Below are positions 1 to 8,462 of a stretch of 32,514 nucleotides of DNA, piece by piece (the first letter of the stretch is position 1; each line of letters starts with the position of its first letter). This DNA comes from CAZAMP01 sp964486455 (GTDB lineage: Bacteria; Eisenbacteria; RBG-16-71-46; CAZAMP01): contig CAZAMP010000045.1 of NCBI GenBank assembly GCA_964486455.1, forward strand, positions 1 through 32,514, given 5' to 3'. A model generated the notes under the pieces. It searched no databases. It was not told the origin of the DNA and was given only the letters and a program-made list of their open reading frames with translations. The translations under genes and the position numbers were made by a program.

Positions 1-404
1 AGGTGCCGCACTTTTCGACCGGCGCCCGCCGCGAAATCAGACCGGCGTTTACAGCTGGACGTGACTATACGGACTCATTGACGATCGAGTGATCGCTCGA
101 AGACGAAACCGAGGTCTAGATGTAATCGAATTGCGCAACAGCATGTGCTTTCGCCTTCAGCAACATCTGCGAAACTCTCGTTTTGCGTCCAGCCGTGAAT
201 CGTAATCCCTGCGTTCCTCCGGGAAAAGTGGCAAATAGGTTTGCGTTGGATTGGGCCTGATGCCGCCATGGCCGTCTCGGAGGTGCGCCCCTCTCATTGG
301 CGCGTGTCATATTGCGCAATAATTAACCTTTGATGCACGGCCGCATTGGCAGGGCTTGCCGGCCAGAACGCCTCTGGGATTCGTGCGTCTTAGTGACTCG
401 CGCC
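1..404. other. Non-coding stretch downstream of fadJ
   Basis: No convincing gene is seen in these 404 bases. The short open frames on the minus strand have no ribosome binding site and no recognisable protein pattern. The only structure noted is the palindrome TTGCGCAA, present twice (131-138 and 312-319). The second copy extends to the perfect 10-base palindrome ATTGCGCAAT at 311-320. The stretch may contain the 3' untranslated region of fadJ and the control region of a gene lying to the left of the window. Confidence 0.5.
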
Positions 405-2876
405 CTACACGTGAAATGACTGCGAGAGCGACGCCATCTCCTTCAGCCGTTCGCACGGCGCGAAGCGCGGTGAGAGCGTCTCGCTGAAGCGGGTCAGCGT
501 TTCGACGACCGAACGGTTCCCGACGGTATCGGCGTAATAGAGCAGCCCGCCGCGAAACGCCGGGAAGCCCGTGCCGAAGATCATCCCGATGTCCACGTCG
601 CCAGCGGTGCGGATCACGCCCTCGTCGAGGCAGCGCGCGGCCTCATCCACCATGCCCAGGACCAGGCGGTCGCGGATCTCCCGATCCGATCCACTGAACG
701 CGGTACCGCCGGTTTCGATGAGCGACACCGCTGCGGGATCCACCTTATCCGGCTTGCCGCGCTTCTTCTTCCCTTTCGGGACGAGGTAGAAGCCGCGCCG
801 GTTCTTTCGGCCGAGACGGTCGTCACCGACGACGCGTTCCAGGAGATTGTTCGTTCCGTAGCGCGCTCCGTAGGCGTTCTGCAGGATCACCGCCACCTTC
901 GCCGCCACGTCGATGCCGACCTCGTCGAGAAGCCGGATGGGGCCCATCGGCATTCCGAACTCCGTCGCGACCCGGTCGCATCGCTCGATGGAGAGCCCGT
1001 CGGCGAGGAGGTGCGACGCCTCGTTGAGATATCGGCCGAGAAGCCGGTTCACGAGAAAGCCCGCGCAGTCCTTGCAGAGCACCGGTGTCTTGCCCAAACG
1101 TCGCGCGAGCGCCATGAGCGTCGCAATCGTGTGATCGCTCGTCGCCTCGCCGCGGATGATCTCCACGAGCGGCATGCGATGCACGGGATTGAAGAAGTGG
1201 AAGCCGCCGATGTTCTCCGGCCGCCTGGCGACGCTCGCCAGCTCGGTGATGGAAAGGGCACTGGTGTTCGAGGCGAAAATCGTATCCGGACGCGTCACGC
1301 TCTCCGCCTCACGCAGGACGGCTTGCTTGATGGCCATCTTCTCGATGACCGCTTCGAAAACGATGTCGACGCGGCCGAAACCGGAGTAGTCGAGCGTCGG
1401 GTGGATGAGTGAAAAGAGCTTGTGCGCCCCCCCTTTGCGCATCCGACGGCGACGGACCTGGCTCTGGTAGACTTTCGATGCGGCCTGGAGACCGCTCAGG
1501 ATGGCCTCGTCGTTCAGGTCTTTCATCCGGACGGTGATCTGCCGCTGGCTGACGAGCTGCGCGATGCCGCCGCCCATCACGCCCGCGCCGAGAAGGCCCG
1601 CTCGGGCGATCTTCACCGGCCTCACGTCGGTCTCGACTCCAGGATCCCGCCGATTGGCCTCGCTCTGGAAGAAGATGTGGACCAGCGCCCTCTTCTCTTC
1701 GCTCCCCACGCGCTCGCCGACCGCCGCCGCTTCGATCTCGAGGCCTTCCTCCAGGCTCTTGCCCCAGCTACGACGGACCACGTCGAGAGCGGTGAGCGGT
1801 GCCTGGTAGTGACCTTTGGTGGTCTGGAGCGTTTTCTTTTCCGTCATGCGGAAGAGAAGCGGGCGGCCGATTCGACTTTCCAGAAGCCGCATCGGCGGCG
1901 CGAGCTTCACGCGTCGCGCGGTTTTCGCCGCGGGATACTTGGGAACGCGAAACGCCGGCGCTTCGCCGGAGGCCGCGCGTTCGGTGAAACGCACCGCCTC
2001 ACGTTCGAAGATCACGTCCGGGATCACGGTATCGACGAGTCCCAGCCGCTTCGCGCGTCGCCCGTCGAGGCTTCGGCCGGTGAGAATGAGATCCAGCGCG
2101 GATGGAAGCCCGACGAGCCGTGGCAGCCGCTGCGTTCCGCCGAAGCCGGGAAGAATGCCGAGGCGAACTTCCGGCAGACCGATGCGGACCTTCGAATTGT
2201 CGCTCGCGACGCGATACGTGCACGCGAGGGCCATTTCGAGGCCGCCGCCGAGGCAGACGCCGCCGATGGCGGCGACCGACGGAATGGGCAGGTCCGCGAT
2301 CTCCTGGAATATCGACTGGCCCAGGGCCGACGCGTCGCGTCCGGCCTCCGATTGCGTGACCGACGCGATCTCGTTGACGTCGGCGCCGGCGACGAATGTG
2401 CCGGGGACTCCGCTCTTGATCAAGACGGCGCGAAACTGGGTCGTAGATCGGACGGCGCGGACGATCTCGCGAAGCCGGAGCAGCACAGCCGATGTCAGGA
2501 TGTTTACGGACCGTCCGTCGGATTTGAACACGATCGCGGCGATGCCGGGTGACGCCTCTTCGAGATGGACGCCGGGGTCGTCGTTGGCGGTGCGGTCGGT
2601 GACCGTCCCATCTCCCGGCTCCGCGCTCGCTTCGCTCGCTCGCGGACGCGAGTCGCCGGGGAGGTGGGACGGATCACCGCCCGCCTCCCGGGGCGAACCC
2701 GGGTCCGGTCTCTGCGAGTCGCCCGGCGTGGGCGCGGGGACGCCGCGGTCAAAGGCCGGCCGGTCATCCGCACGCCGGTCGCTCTCGGGACCATCGTCTC
2801 CGAAGGACAGATGGATCTGGTCCTCGGGGTCTTTCGGCTTGTCGTCCGGGGGCGGCGTCGTGGGCGTATCGGTCAT
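405..2876 (-). CDS. fadJ: FadJ-type enoyl-CoA hydratase / 3-hydroxyacyl-CoA dehydrogenase with a long disordered N-terminal extension
   Basis: This multifunctional beta-oxidation enzyme (823 aa) hydrates trans-2-enoyl-CoA and oxidises the L-3-hydroxyacyl-CoA product with NAD+. The crotonase domain runs from about residue 105 to 300, with the two catalytic glutamates in GGGLEMAL (E214) and GLPEVRLG (E236). The NAD-binding fold begins at GAGVMGGGIA (430-439), and the dehydrogenase histidine lies in GFHFFNPVHR (H560). The C-terminal dehydrogenase domains follow. Its start codon overlaps the fadI stop in ATGA, which fixes the start and implies translational coupling. FadJ of E. coli is 714 aa. 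The surplus is mainly an N-terminal tail of about 100 residues rich in Pro, Asp, Arg, Gly and Ser that precedes the hydratase fold and is probably disordered. The tail has no internal ATG that would give a shorter start. The function is secure from motifs and order; the role of the tail is unknown. Confidence 0.93.
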   Translation of the reverse strand: MTDTPTTPPPDDKPKDPEDQIHLSFGDDGPESDRRADDRPAFDRGVPAPTPGDSQRPDPGSPREAGGDPSHLPGDSRPRASEASAEPGDGTVTDRTANDDPGVHLEEASPGIAAIVFKSDGRSVNILTSAVLLRLREIVRAVRSTTQFRAVLIKSGVPGTFVAGADVNEIASVTQSEAGRDASALGQSIFQEIADLPIPSVAAIGGVCLGGGLEMALACTYRVASDNSKVRIGLPEVRLGILPGFGGTQRLPRLVGLPSALDLILTGRSLDGRRAKRLGLVDTVIPDVIFEREAVRFTERAASGEAPAFRVPKYPAAKTARRVKLAPPMRLLESRIGRPLLFRMTEKKTLQTTKGHYQAPLTALDVVRRSWGKSLEEGLEIEAAAVGERVGSEEKRALVHIFFQSEANRRDPGVETDVRPVKIARAGLLGAGVMGGGIAQLVSQRQITVRMKDLNDEAILSGLQAASKVYQSQVRRRRMRKGGAHKLFSLIHPTLDYSGFGRVDIVFEAVIEKMAIKQAVLREAESVTRPDTIFASNTSALSITELASVARRPENIGGFHFFNPVHRMPLVEIIRGEATSDHTIATLMALARRLGKTPVLCKDCAGFLVNRLLGRYLNEASHLLADGLSIERCDRVATEFGMPMGPIRLLDEVGIDVAAKVAVILQNAYGARYGTNNLLERVVGDDRLGRKNRRGFYLVPKGKKKRGKPDKVDPAAVSLIETGGTAFSGSDREIRDRLVLGMVDEAARCLDEGVIRTAGDVDIGMIFGTGFPAFRGGLLYYADTVGNRSVVETLTRFSETLSPRFAPCERLKEMASLSQSFHV

Positions 2877-4180
2877 GCCTCAGCCCTTTCGAGAATCACG
2901 GCGGCGCCTTGGCCACCGCCGACACAGAGCGACGCGAGGCCGATTCCCAATCCGCGACGCTTGAGTTCGAGCAGAAGCGTCAGGATCAAGCGCGACCCGC
3001 TCGCGGCCACGGGGTGCCCGAGCGCAATGGCGCCTCCATTGACGTTGAGTCGGCCCATCTGCAACTCGCCGACGGGGCTCGTCCGGCCGAGATAGTTCTT
3101 CGCGAAGCGCTCCGACGAGAACGCCTTCTCGCACGCGAGGACCTGCGCCGCGAACGCCTCGTTGATCTCGACGAGATCGAGGTCGGTCATCGACATGCCG
3201 GCGCGAGCCAGCGCCTTCGCCGTCGAGACGACCGGACCCAGACCCATGCGTTCGGGCTCGATGCCGCGCGTCCCATGGGCGCGGATCCTTCCGAGGATCT
3301 CCCACCCCTGCGCGCGCGCGTATCCCTCTTCGGCAAGCAGGACGGAGACGGCGCCGTCGGTGATCGGGCAGGCGTTTCCGACCGTCACCGATCCGTAGGC
3401 GCGGTCGAACACGGCGCGCATCTTGGCGAGCGCCTCGAGTGATTGATTCTCCCGTGGACCCGTATCGAGGCGGAGCGCCTCTTTGTACCTCGGCGGCACG
3501 TAGATCGGGGTGATCTCTTGGTCGAAGCGCCCGGAGCGCTGCGCGGCGACGGCCTTCTGGTGGCTCGCGAGCGCGAAAGCATCTTGATCATCCCGGGTGA
3601 TCCCGAATTCCTTCGCCAGCACTTCGGCCGTCTGCCCCATGTTCAAGTCGGCGACGGGATCGGTGAGCCCGCGCATCAGCGCGATAATCGGCTTGAAGTG
3701 CTTGAGACGGATCTGGGAGAAGACTTGCAGCCGCTGCACGGCCGTCTTGGCCTTTTGCGCGCTGAACATGATCCGCCGGTAGCTCTCGGGGTACATGAGC
3801 GGAATCTGCGTCATCGATTCCGTGGCGCCCGCGATGACCAACCGCGCCTCGCCGAGCGCGATGAGTCGCGCGGCGTCCAGTACCGACTCGATGCCGCTCG
3901 CGCAGTTTTCGTTCACGGTGTGCGCGCGGACTTCCTTCGGCAGGCCGGCCAAGAGTGCCACGACGCGCGCGATGTTCGGCGCCTCCGCGGGGGACCCGAT
4001 GTTCCCGAATATCACGGCGTCGACCTCGGGACCGTCGATTTCGTATACGTCGAGAAGCTCGGAGATGACAATGCGGCCGAGATCGACGGCGGTAAGGTCC
4101 TTTAGCTCGGTGTCCGATTTCGCGAAGGGCGTGCGAAGGCCACCGACAATGACGACGTTTCGGTAGCGGTTCTCTTTCAT
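2873..4180 (-). CDS. fadI: 3-ketoacyl-CoA thiolase, FadI type
   Basis: This thiolase (435 aa; E. coli FadI is 436) cleaves 3-ketoacyl-CoA with CoA to give acetyl-CoA and a shortened acyl-CoA, the last step of beta-oxidation. The nucleophilic cysteine is C93 in NENCASG. The NEAFAAQ loop is at 340-346, the catalytic histidine is H389 in LGHPVAASG, and the second cysteine is C419 in LCVGGGQG. All residues needed for catalysis are therefore present. It lies directly upstream of fadJ with a 4-base ATGA overlap, the usual beta-alpha pairing of the trifunctional complex. No Shine-Dalgarno sequence precedes the ATG, and a -10 box lies 9 bases before it, so the mRNA may be leaderless. The thiolase call is firm. 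FadI rather than FadA is favoured by length and by the FadJ partner. Confidence 0.94.
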   Translation of the reverse strand: MKENRYRNVVIVGGLRTPFAKSDTELKDLTAVDLGRIVISELLDVYEIDGPEVDAVIFGNIGSPAEAPNIARVVALLAGLPKEVRAHTVNENCASGIESVLDAARLIALGEARLVIAGATESMTQIPLMYPESYRRIMFSAQKAKTAVQRLQVFSQIRLKHFKPIIALMRGLTDPVADLNMGQTAEVLAKEFGITRDDQDAFALASHQKAVAAQRSGRFDQEITPIYVPPRYKEALRLDTGPRENQSLEALAKMRAVFDRAYGSVTVGNACPITDGAVSVLLAEEGYARAQGWEILGRIRAHGTRGIEPERMGLGPVVSTAKALARAGMSMTDLDLVEINEAFAAQVLACEKAFSSERFAKNYLGRTSPVGELQMGRLNVNGGAIALGHPVAASGSRLILTLLLELKRRGLGIGLASLCVGGGQGAAVILERAEA

Positions 4181-4189
4181 GACGACCGC

Positions 4190-4218
4190 ACTATACGTTT
4201 GTCGATGATGCGACGCAA
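4190..4218 (-). promoter_or_regulatory. Putative sigma70-type promoter of fadIJ (leaderless)
   Basis: Read on the minus strand, TTGCGT (4213-4218), a 17-base spacer and TATAGT (4190-4195) form a sigma70-like pair. The -10 box ends 9 bases before the fadI ATG, so initiation at the usual distance would fall at or within a few bases of the start codon. Together with the lack of a ribosome binding site this points to a leaderless transcript. It is motif-based only. Confidence 0.4.
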
Positions 4219-4235
4219 GATGACCTGTGACGGAC

Positions 4236-5405
4236 TTACTTCACTCCTTCGAACTGCGTTGGAATTCCGGCGCTCCGCCGGAGCTCGGTCATGAAGTCAC
4301 TGACGCTGTCGAAACGCTCGGCGAACTCGCGCATCGGGGCTTTCCGCTTGGCTTCCTCAAATGCCTCCGGTGTCGGGATCCATCCGGAGATCGTGCTCAC
4401 ACCGGTGAGATCGTTCAGAGGCTTTTGATAGACATAGCCATCGCAGAGCTTCGCGAGCGAGAAGTCCGCGTGACCGAGCCGATAGACGGCGCGCGTGTCA
4501 CCGAGGTCGCCGAAGGGACTCCCGGGGACATCGAAGCCGACGGGCGCGCCGTGCGCGTCGAGCGCGAGATCGAGTGTGCCGTCGCAAGCCCGGTAGAGGC
4601 CCGACCGGTCGGGCGCCGGCCATGGCGAGTGGAGTAGCACGGTCATGACCCGCTCCCCGAGCTTTTCGTGAAGCAGATTACCCATGCGGCCCTGCCGGAA
4701 TCGCACGAACGTTCCTTCGCGCACGACCGGGTCCTCAAATCGGGTGAACGCGTGTCGGATGCCGCAGTAGACGAGCGCCTTCTCCCCGCGCGAGAGAACC
4801 TCGCGCTCCAGGACCTCGGCCATGTGGGCGTCATACGCCGCCAGGCGTTGCCGCTCGGTTTGCGATTCGGCCTCGCTTCCGTAGTTGAGCTTTTCCCAAT
4901 CGACGTACGGTGAGAGCGCGACGACACGAAACGGCTCGCTGCCGGGTGGGCGCTTGCGGTTGATGTCCCACGCGGACTTGTAGATGTCCAGATAGTCGAG
5001 GTACGGCCACATCCCGCCCGAGTAGCGACGCTGAACGGCGGCGGCCGCGACCGCGTTGAAGAGCACGTCCCCCAGAAGCGTGTCGATGACCGCCTGGTCG
5101 GGGGAGGAGGCGAATTCGATGGCGATCACGCGCACGCCCGCCTCCTCGTAGAGCCGCGGGAGCAGCGACTGGACGAATTCCACGTCCTCCTTGATCCGGT
5201 TGAACTCACCGATCATGACGACGTCGTGGTCGGTAAATTGTGAGGTGACATAGTCTTCCGGTGATTCACCCTGCTCCGCCAGATGACCCACCAGTGCGTC
5301 GCGTTGTGCGGCAGGAAGCTCCGCCTCTTTGGCACAGCCGGCGCCCAATGCCAAGATGCCCGTCCCCAGCAGTGCCAGGGTCCGCAAAAGACCCGGTCTA
5401 AACAT
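4236..5405 (-). CDS. Putative lipoprotein of the ChaN/EreA-like (TIKI-type) superfamily
   Basis: The frame is open further upstream, but the start chosen here has a strong GGGAGG ribosome site five bases before the ATG and begins with a clean lipoprotein signal ending in LALGAGC (C24). The mature 366-residue protein should therefore be membrane-anchored outside the cytoplasm. The body contains VVMIGEFN near residue 60, RVIAIEF near 90 and ALVYCGIRHAF near 230. This arrangement resembles the ChaN haem-binding and erythromycin-esterase-like folds, where GExH and GxxH motifs carry the metal or catalytic residues. Here the first motif has Asn in place of His. The closest family and substrate cannot be settled by eye. 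It lies 55 bases upstream of fadI on the same strand, but fadI has its own candidate promoter, so a shared role is not implied. Confidence 0.55.
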   Translation of the reverse strand: MFRPGLLRTLALLGTGILALGAGCAKEAELPAAQRDALVGHLAEQGESPEDYVTSQFTDHDVVMIGEFNRIKEDVEFVQSLLPRLYEEAGVRVIAIEFASSPDQAVIDTLLGDVLFNAVAAAAVQRRYSGGMWPYLDYLDIYKSAWDINRKRPPGSEPFRVVALSPYVDWEKLNYGSEAESQTERQRLAAYDAHMAEVLEREVLSRGEKALVYCGIRHAFTRFEDPVVREGTFVRFRQGRMGNLLHEKLGERVMTVLLHSPWPAPDRSGLYRACDGTLDLALDAHGAPVGFDVPGSPFGDLGDTRAVYRLGHADFSLAKLCDGYVYQKPLNDLTGVSTISGWIPTPEAFEEAKRKAPMREFAERFDSVSDFMTELRRSAGIPTQFEGVK

Positions 5406-5571
5406 GTCTCCTCCCTTAAAGATCGCCCGAAATCTACCGCTACGTATGATAGGCGGATCGCGAGTCGCGGCAAGGTTTGAGATGAAAATTCGTGAAGTTT
5501 GAACGGCCGTGGATCTGATCGCGAGATCGCCGTGTGCGCTGTAAGCAGTAGTGCCCATGGAGGATCGCCTG

Positions 5572-7560
5572 ATGAAACGGCCCAGGATACGACTTTGGTA
5601 TTTGACGCCGCTCGTGCTGAGCATGCTCGTACTTCACGGTTGCGACGAGACGGCACAGGAACCGATCACGGAAGTCAATCCCACCGCAAAACCAGACTTC
5701 ATAGTCTCCCCTGACACGCTGGACATCATCGACACCGATCCCACCGGTGAGATCTTTCTCTCGACCGATGGCCCCGGCGAGTTGGCGTGGCACGTGACCG
5801 CGCACCCCGGGTGGATGACGATCTCACCGGATAGCGGTGAAGTGGGGGAGAGCGTTCAGAAGCTCACCGTCACGGCGGACCCCGTGGGGCTCGATCCCGT
5901 CATCTACTCGGGAACCGTCGAGCTCATCTCGGAGAACGGTGAGGATGATGTTCACGTTCGTTTCTCGGTAGAAGCGCACGCGGTCGTCGAGCTTTCCGTA
6001 GACGATCTCGAGTTCGGTCAGGACGTCACGGAGGCAAGCTTCACGATCACGAATGCCGGAACGGGCCTTCTTCTCTGGCAGATCGAGACCGACGACGACT
6101 GGATGAGTTTTCTTCCCGACTCGGGAAGCCTGGCGATCGATGAAACGCGTGAGGTCGACGTGACCGTTGACCGTGAAGGACACGACCCCGGCACGGTGAC
6201 GGGCACGTTCACCATTTCATCGAACGCGTTGGGTGGCGATGTCACGGTTCCCGTCGAGATGGTCGTTCCGACCGGACCGATCATGGCGGTGCCGGACACC
6301 ATGTTCGCGTTCGACCACTTCACCGAAAACGATTCCATCAAGATCATGAGCGTCGGGCACGAAACGCTTGTCTGGTCGATGTCCGTCGATGAAGACTTCA
6401 TCGAGCTTGGCGCAACGAACGGATCGATCGATGCCGGCCTATCGGACGACATCGCCATGACAGTCGATCGCACCGATCTCGATACGGACACGCACACGGC
6501 AACGGTAACGATCACGACAGATCACGGACAGACGCAGGACATTCACATCTCCGTCCAGCATTTCGATGACAAGAAGTGGCATCTCGAGCATCGTGTCGTC
6601 GATTCGGAATACGATCGCAACAACGATGTCATCATCACCGTGTCCGAGTATCCGAACCAGCTGCACGTCATCGACTTCGAGGCGCAAACGATCCAAAGCG
6701 TCGACCTCGTGCTTCCGCCGCTTTGCGTATCGCTCAGGGCCGACGGAGCCTATGCCGCGGTCGGGCACGATGGGTACTTCTCGTACGTGGATCTGGTGAC
6801 GCCGGTTCTGGTCAGCACATACGCGGTCACGACGGTCGCGGTCGATATCGTCTTGGCGTCAAATGGATGGGTCTACGTGCTTCCGCTGGAAGATCAATGG
6901 GAAGAGATTCGTTGCGTCGATCTCGCAACGGGCGAGGAAACACTCAGCACGGGTAACCAGATCTATGACGGGACGCGAGCGATCCTGCATCCATCCGGTG
7001 ACTACATCTACGGCGCGACCAACGGGCTCTCACCTTCCGACTTCGAGAAGTACGATATTCGAGGGGACACGGCGGACTACATGTACGACTCGCCGTACCA
7101 TGGCGACTTCCCGTTCCTCGGAAACATCTGGGTGTCCGACGACGGCGGACGGCTCATCGCGAGAAGCGGGCGCGTCTTCCGCGCGGCGACCGTAGAAGAA
7201 GACGACATGGTCTATGCGGGAAGCCTGGCCGGCATGACGCGAGTGGAATGGGTGGAGCACTCGACGGCCGCCGCGCGAGTGTATGCCTTCACGCAAGAAG
7301 ATGAGGGTGCGGAGTCACCACCGGGATACGAGGTCCGGGTCTACACGTCCGATTTCCTCGGCATACTCGGAAGTGCCGCGCTGACGCAGTTCATGGTACC
7401 GGTCGAGCCGGGAATCGGTGAGTTCTTCAACTCGGTAGGACGCTTCATCTTCGTGAACAGCGCCGGCACGCGCGTCTACGCGCTCGTGCAGGCGGAGGAA
7501 GAATCGGGGATGGCGGACGACTGGGCGATCGAAGCGTTCAACGTGGCGGATCTGCCCTGA
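5572..7560 (+). CDS. Surface lipoprotein with three BACON-type Ig domains and a C-terminal beta-propeller-like domain
   Basis: The start is the ATG preceded by GGAGG at 5559-5563 rather than the upstream GTG or ATG in the same frame. The product (662 aa) begins with a lipoprotein signal, lipobox VLHGC (C24). Three tandem domains of about 90 residues follow (roughly 36-125, 127-220 and 222-312). Each has the pattern of BACON domains: an extended N-terminal strand, a WxxxxxxxWM-like core and a repeated VTVDREGxDPG-type strand. The remainder (about 315-662) is rich in short beta segments such as QLHVIDFEAQTIQSV and YVLPLEDQWEEIRCV, as in YncE/lactonase-like propellers. BACON domains in FCB bacteria are often attached to carbohydrate- or mucin-contacting surface proteins, but no ligand can be assigned here. 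The gene is divergent from the preceding lipoprotein and is followed by a terminator. Confidence 0.7.
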   Translation: MKRPRIRLWYLTPLVLSMLVLHGCDETAQEPITEVNPTAKPDFIVSPDTLDIIDTDPTGEIFLSTDGPGELAWHVTAHPGWMTISPDSGEVGESVQKLTVTADPVGLDPVIYSGTVELISENGEDDVHVRFSVEAHAVVELSVDDLEFGQDVTEASFTITNAGTGLLLWQIETDDDWMSFLPDSGSLAIDETREVDVTVDREGHDPGTVTGTFTISSNALGGDVTVPVEMVVPTGPIMAVPDTMFAFDHFTENDSIKIMSVGHETLVWSMSVDEDFIELGATNGSIDAGLSDDIAMTVDRTDLDTDTHTATVTITTDHGQTQDIHISVQHFDDKKWHLEHRVVDSEYDRNNDVIITVSEYPNQLHVIDFEAQTIQSVDLVLPPLCVSLRADGAYAAVGHDGYFSYVDLVTPVLVSTYAVTTVAVDIVLASNGWVYVLPLEDQWEEIRCVDLATGEETLSTGNQIYDGTRAILHPSGDYIYGATNGLSPSDFEKYDIRGDTADYMYDSPYHGDFPFLGNIWVSDDGGRLIARSGRVFRAATVEEDDMVYAGSLAGMTRVEWVEHSTAAARVYAFTQEDEGAESPPGYEVRVYTSDFLGILGSAALTQFMVPVEPGIGEFFNSVGRFIFVNSAGTRVYALVQAEEESGMADDWAIEAFNVADLP

Positions 7561-7580
7561 GCTAGTAACGGATGAAGAAG

Positions 7581-7612
7581 AACCCGCCTCCCGGTAGTCC
7601 GAGGGGCGGGTT
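7581..7612 (+). terminator. Rho-independent terminator between convergent genes
   Basis: AACCCGCC at 7581-7588 pairs perfectly with GGCGGGTT at 7605-7612 and is followed by a short T-rich stretch. It begins 20 bases after the BACON lipoprotein stop. As the next gene converges on it, it may also limit transcription from the other side, though the T tract there is weaker. Confidence 0.75.
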
Positions 7613-7653
7613 TCATTGTATCGTGATTGGACTGTCGTCTTTTCGTGTCGGTG

Positions 7654-8244
7654 CTATCGCCGGCGGTGCCTGCGACCGTATCCCGCGAAGCTCAAGAGAC
7701 CGACACCGAGCAGGATGAACGTTGACGGCTCGGGCACGGCGCTCTGCGATCCGCTGGTCGAGACCGGACCACGGACCTTGAACAGGCTGTCATCGTAGTC
7801 CCCGTCGCCTCCGCCGTACTCACCCTCGAAGCCGACAAGGGCAGCGGTGTTGCTACTGGATACGTTGGCGGTAGCGTGAATAACGGCATCCGGGTTCCGC
7901 TCACCGGGACCCATGTAGAACATGTGGCCCGTTTCCCGAACTCGGATGGCGAACAGAAGCTCCCCGCCGACTGCCTGATGTCCGAGATCAAAGATCTTGC
8001 CAACCTGATCGCTTGTGGCGATGAAGCGATTACCGGATTCCGTGACCAGCCAAAGTTCACTCACCCAGTCGAGATCGCTCTCGAGCACCTTCACCGAGAT
8101 CTCACCACCCAGCGAGTAGAGCTGTGCCCCTAGATCGGGAACCGGCATTGACTGAATAGGTATCGCACTCGCCTGTGTAAGTGGGCATACGAGCACTGCA
8201 GCAATAAGCGTCAGAGCCGCCGCCCAATGTGAGCGACTGTTCAT
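7654..8244 (-). CDS. PEP-CTERM protein with a DUF4114-like domain (exosortase substrate)
   Basis: The ATG at 8244 is used because GGGGAGG lies six bases upstream; an in-frame ATG 15 bases earlier overlaps that ribosome site. The product (196 aa) has an N-terminal Sec signal (about 1-27, ending TQASA) and a textbook C-terminal sorting signal: VPEPST at 170-175, a hydrophobic helix, then the basic tail RRHRRR. Such proteins are anchored or processed by exosortase and usually belong to exopolysaccharide or biofilm systems. Before the tail, FEGEYGGGDGDYDDSLFKV (139-157) matches the acidic, Asp-rich C-terminal motif of DUF4114-type domains. No exosortase or exopolysaccharide gene lies in the window. 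An AT-rich island upstream may hold its promoter. Confidence 0.8.
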   Translation of the reverse strand: MNSRSHWAAALTLIAAVLVCPLTQASAIPIQSMPVPDLGAQLYSLGGEISVKVLESDLDWVSELWLVTESGNRFIATSDQVGKIFDLGHQAVGGELLFAIRVRETGHMFYMGPGERNPDAVIHATANVSSSNTAALVGFEGEYGGGDGDYDDSLFKVRGPVSTSGSQSAVPEPSTFILLGVGLLSFAGYGRRHRRR

Positions 8245-8340
8245 CCGTGACCTCCCCATAAGTGGTCGTCGTTCGATGTAGCTGGCCTACGCCCCCCCGC
8301 TTGCGGAAGGGCAAACGTTGCTTGACGAGGAAAGGCTAGC

Positions 8341-8410
8341 ATCGGCGGCGTATATTGATCAACTTCAAAAAAATATGATTTTTCAAGATTTACCCAAAAC
8401 GGACCTGGAA
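8341..8410 (-). promoter_or_regulatory. AT-rich island upstream of the PEP-CTERM gene
   Basis: Positions 8351-8400 contain only 11 G or C in 50 bases, in sharp contrast to the surrounding GC-rich DNA. The island contains the palindrome TTGATCAA (8355-8362) and A/T runs. On the minus strand, which serves the PEP-CTERM gene, several poor sigma70-like pairs can be drawn (for example TTGGGT, 16 bases, TATTTT), none compelling. It is more likely a promoter or UP-element region than coding sequence. Confidence 0.35.
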
Positions 8411-8462
8411 CTCTTTAATTACGCTTTGAGGGGTATAGTGTCGTGTTTGGCTGCTAGTGGTG

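Noticed and set aside
75..319. Two short minus-strand frames in the first 400 bases
   Set aside because: They overlap each other, lack ribosome sites and look like translated non-coding DNA.
1422..2552. 376-codon plus-strand frame opposite fadJ
   Set aside because: Shadow of a GC-rich gene; no start signal and no recognisable motif.
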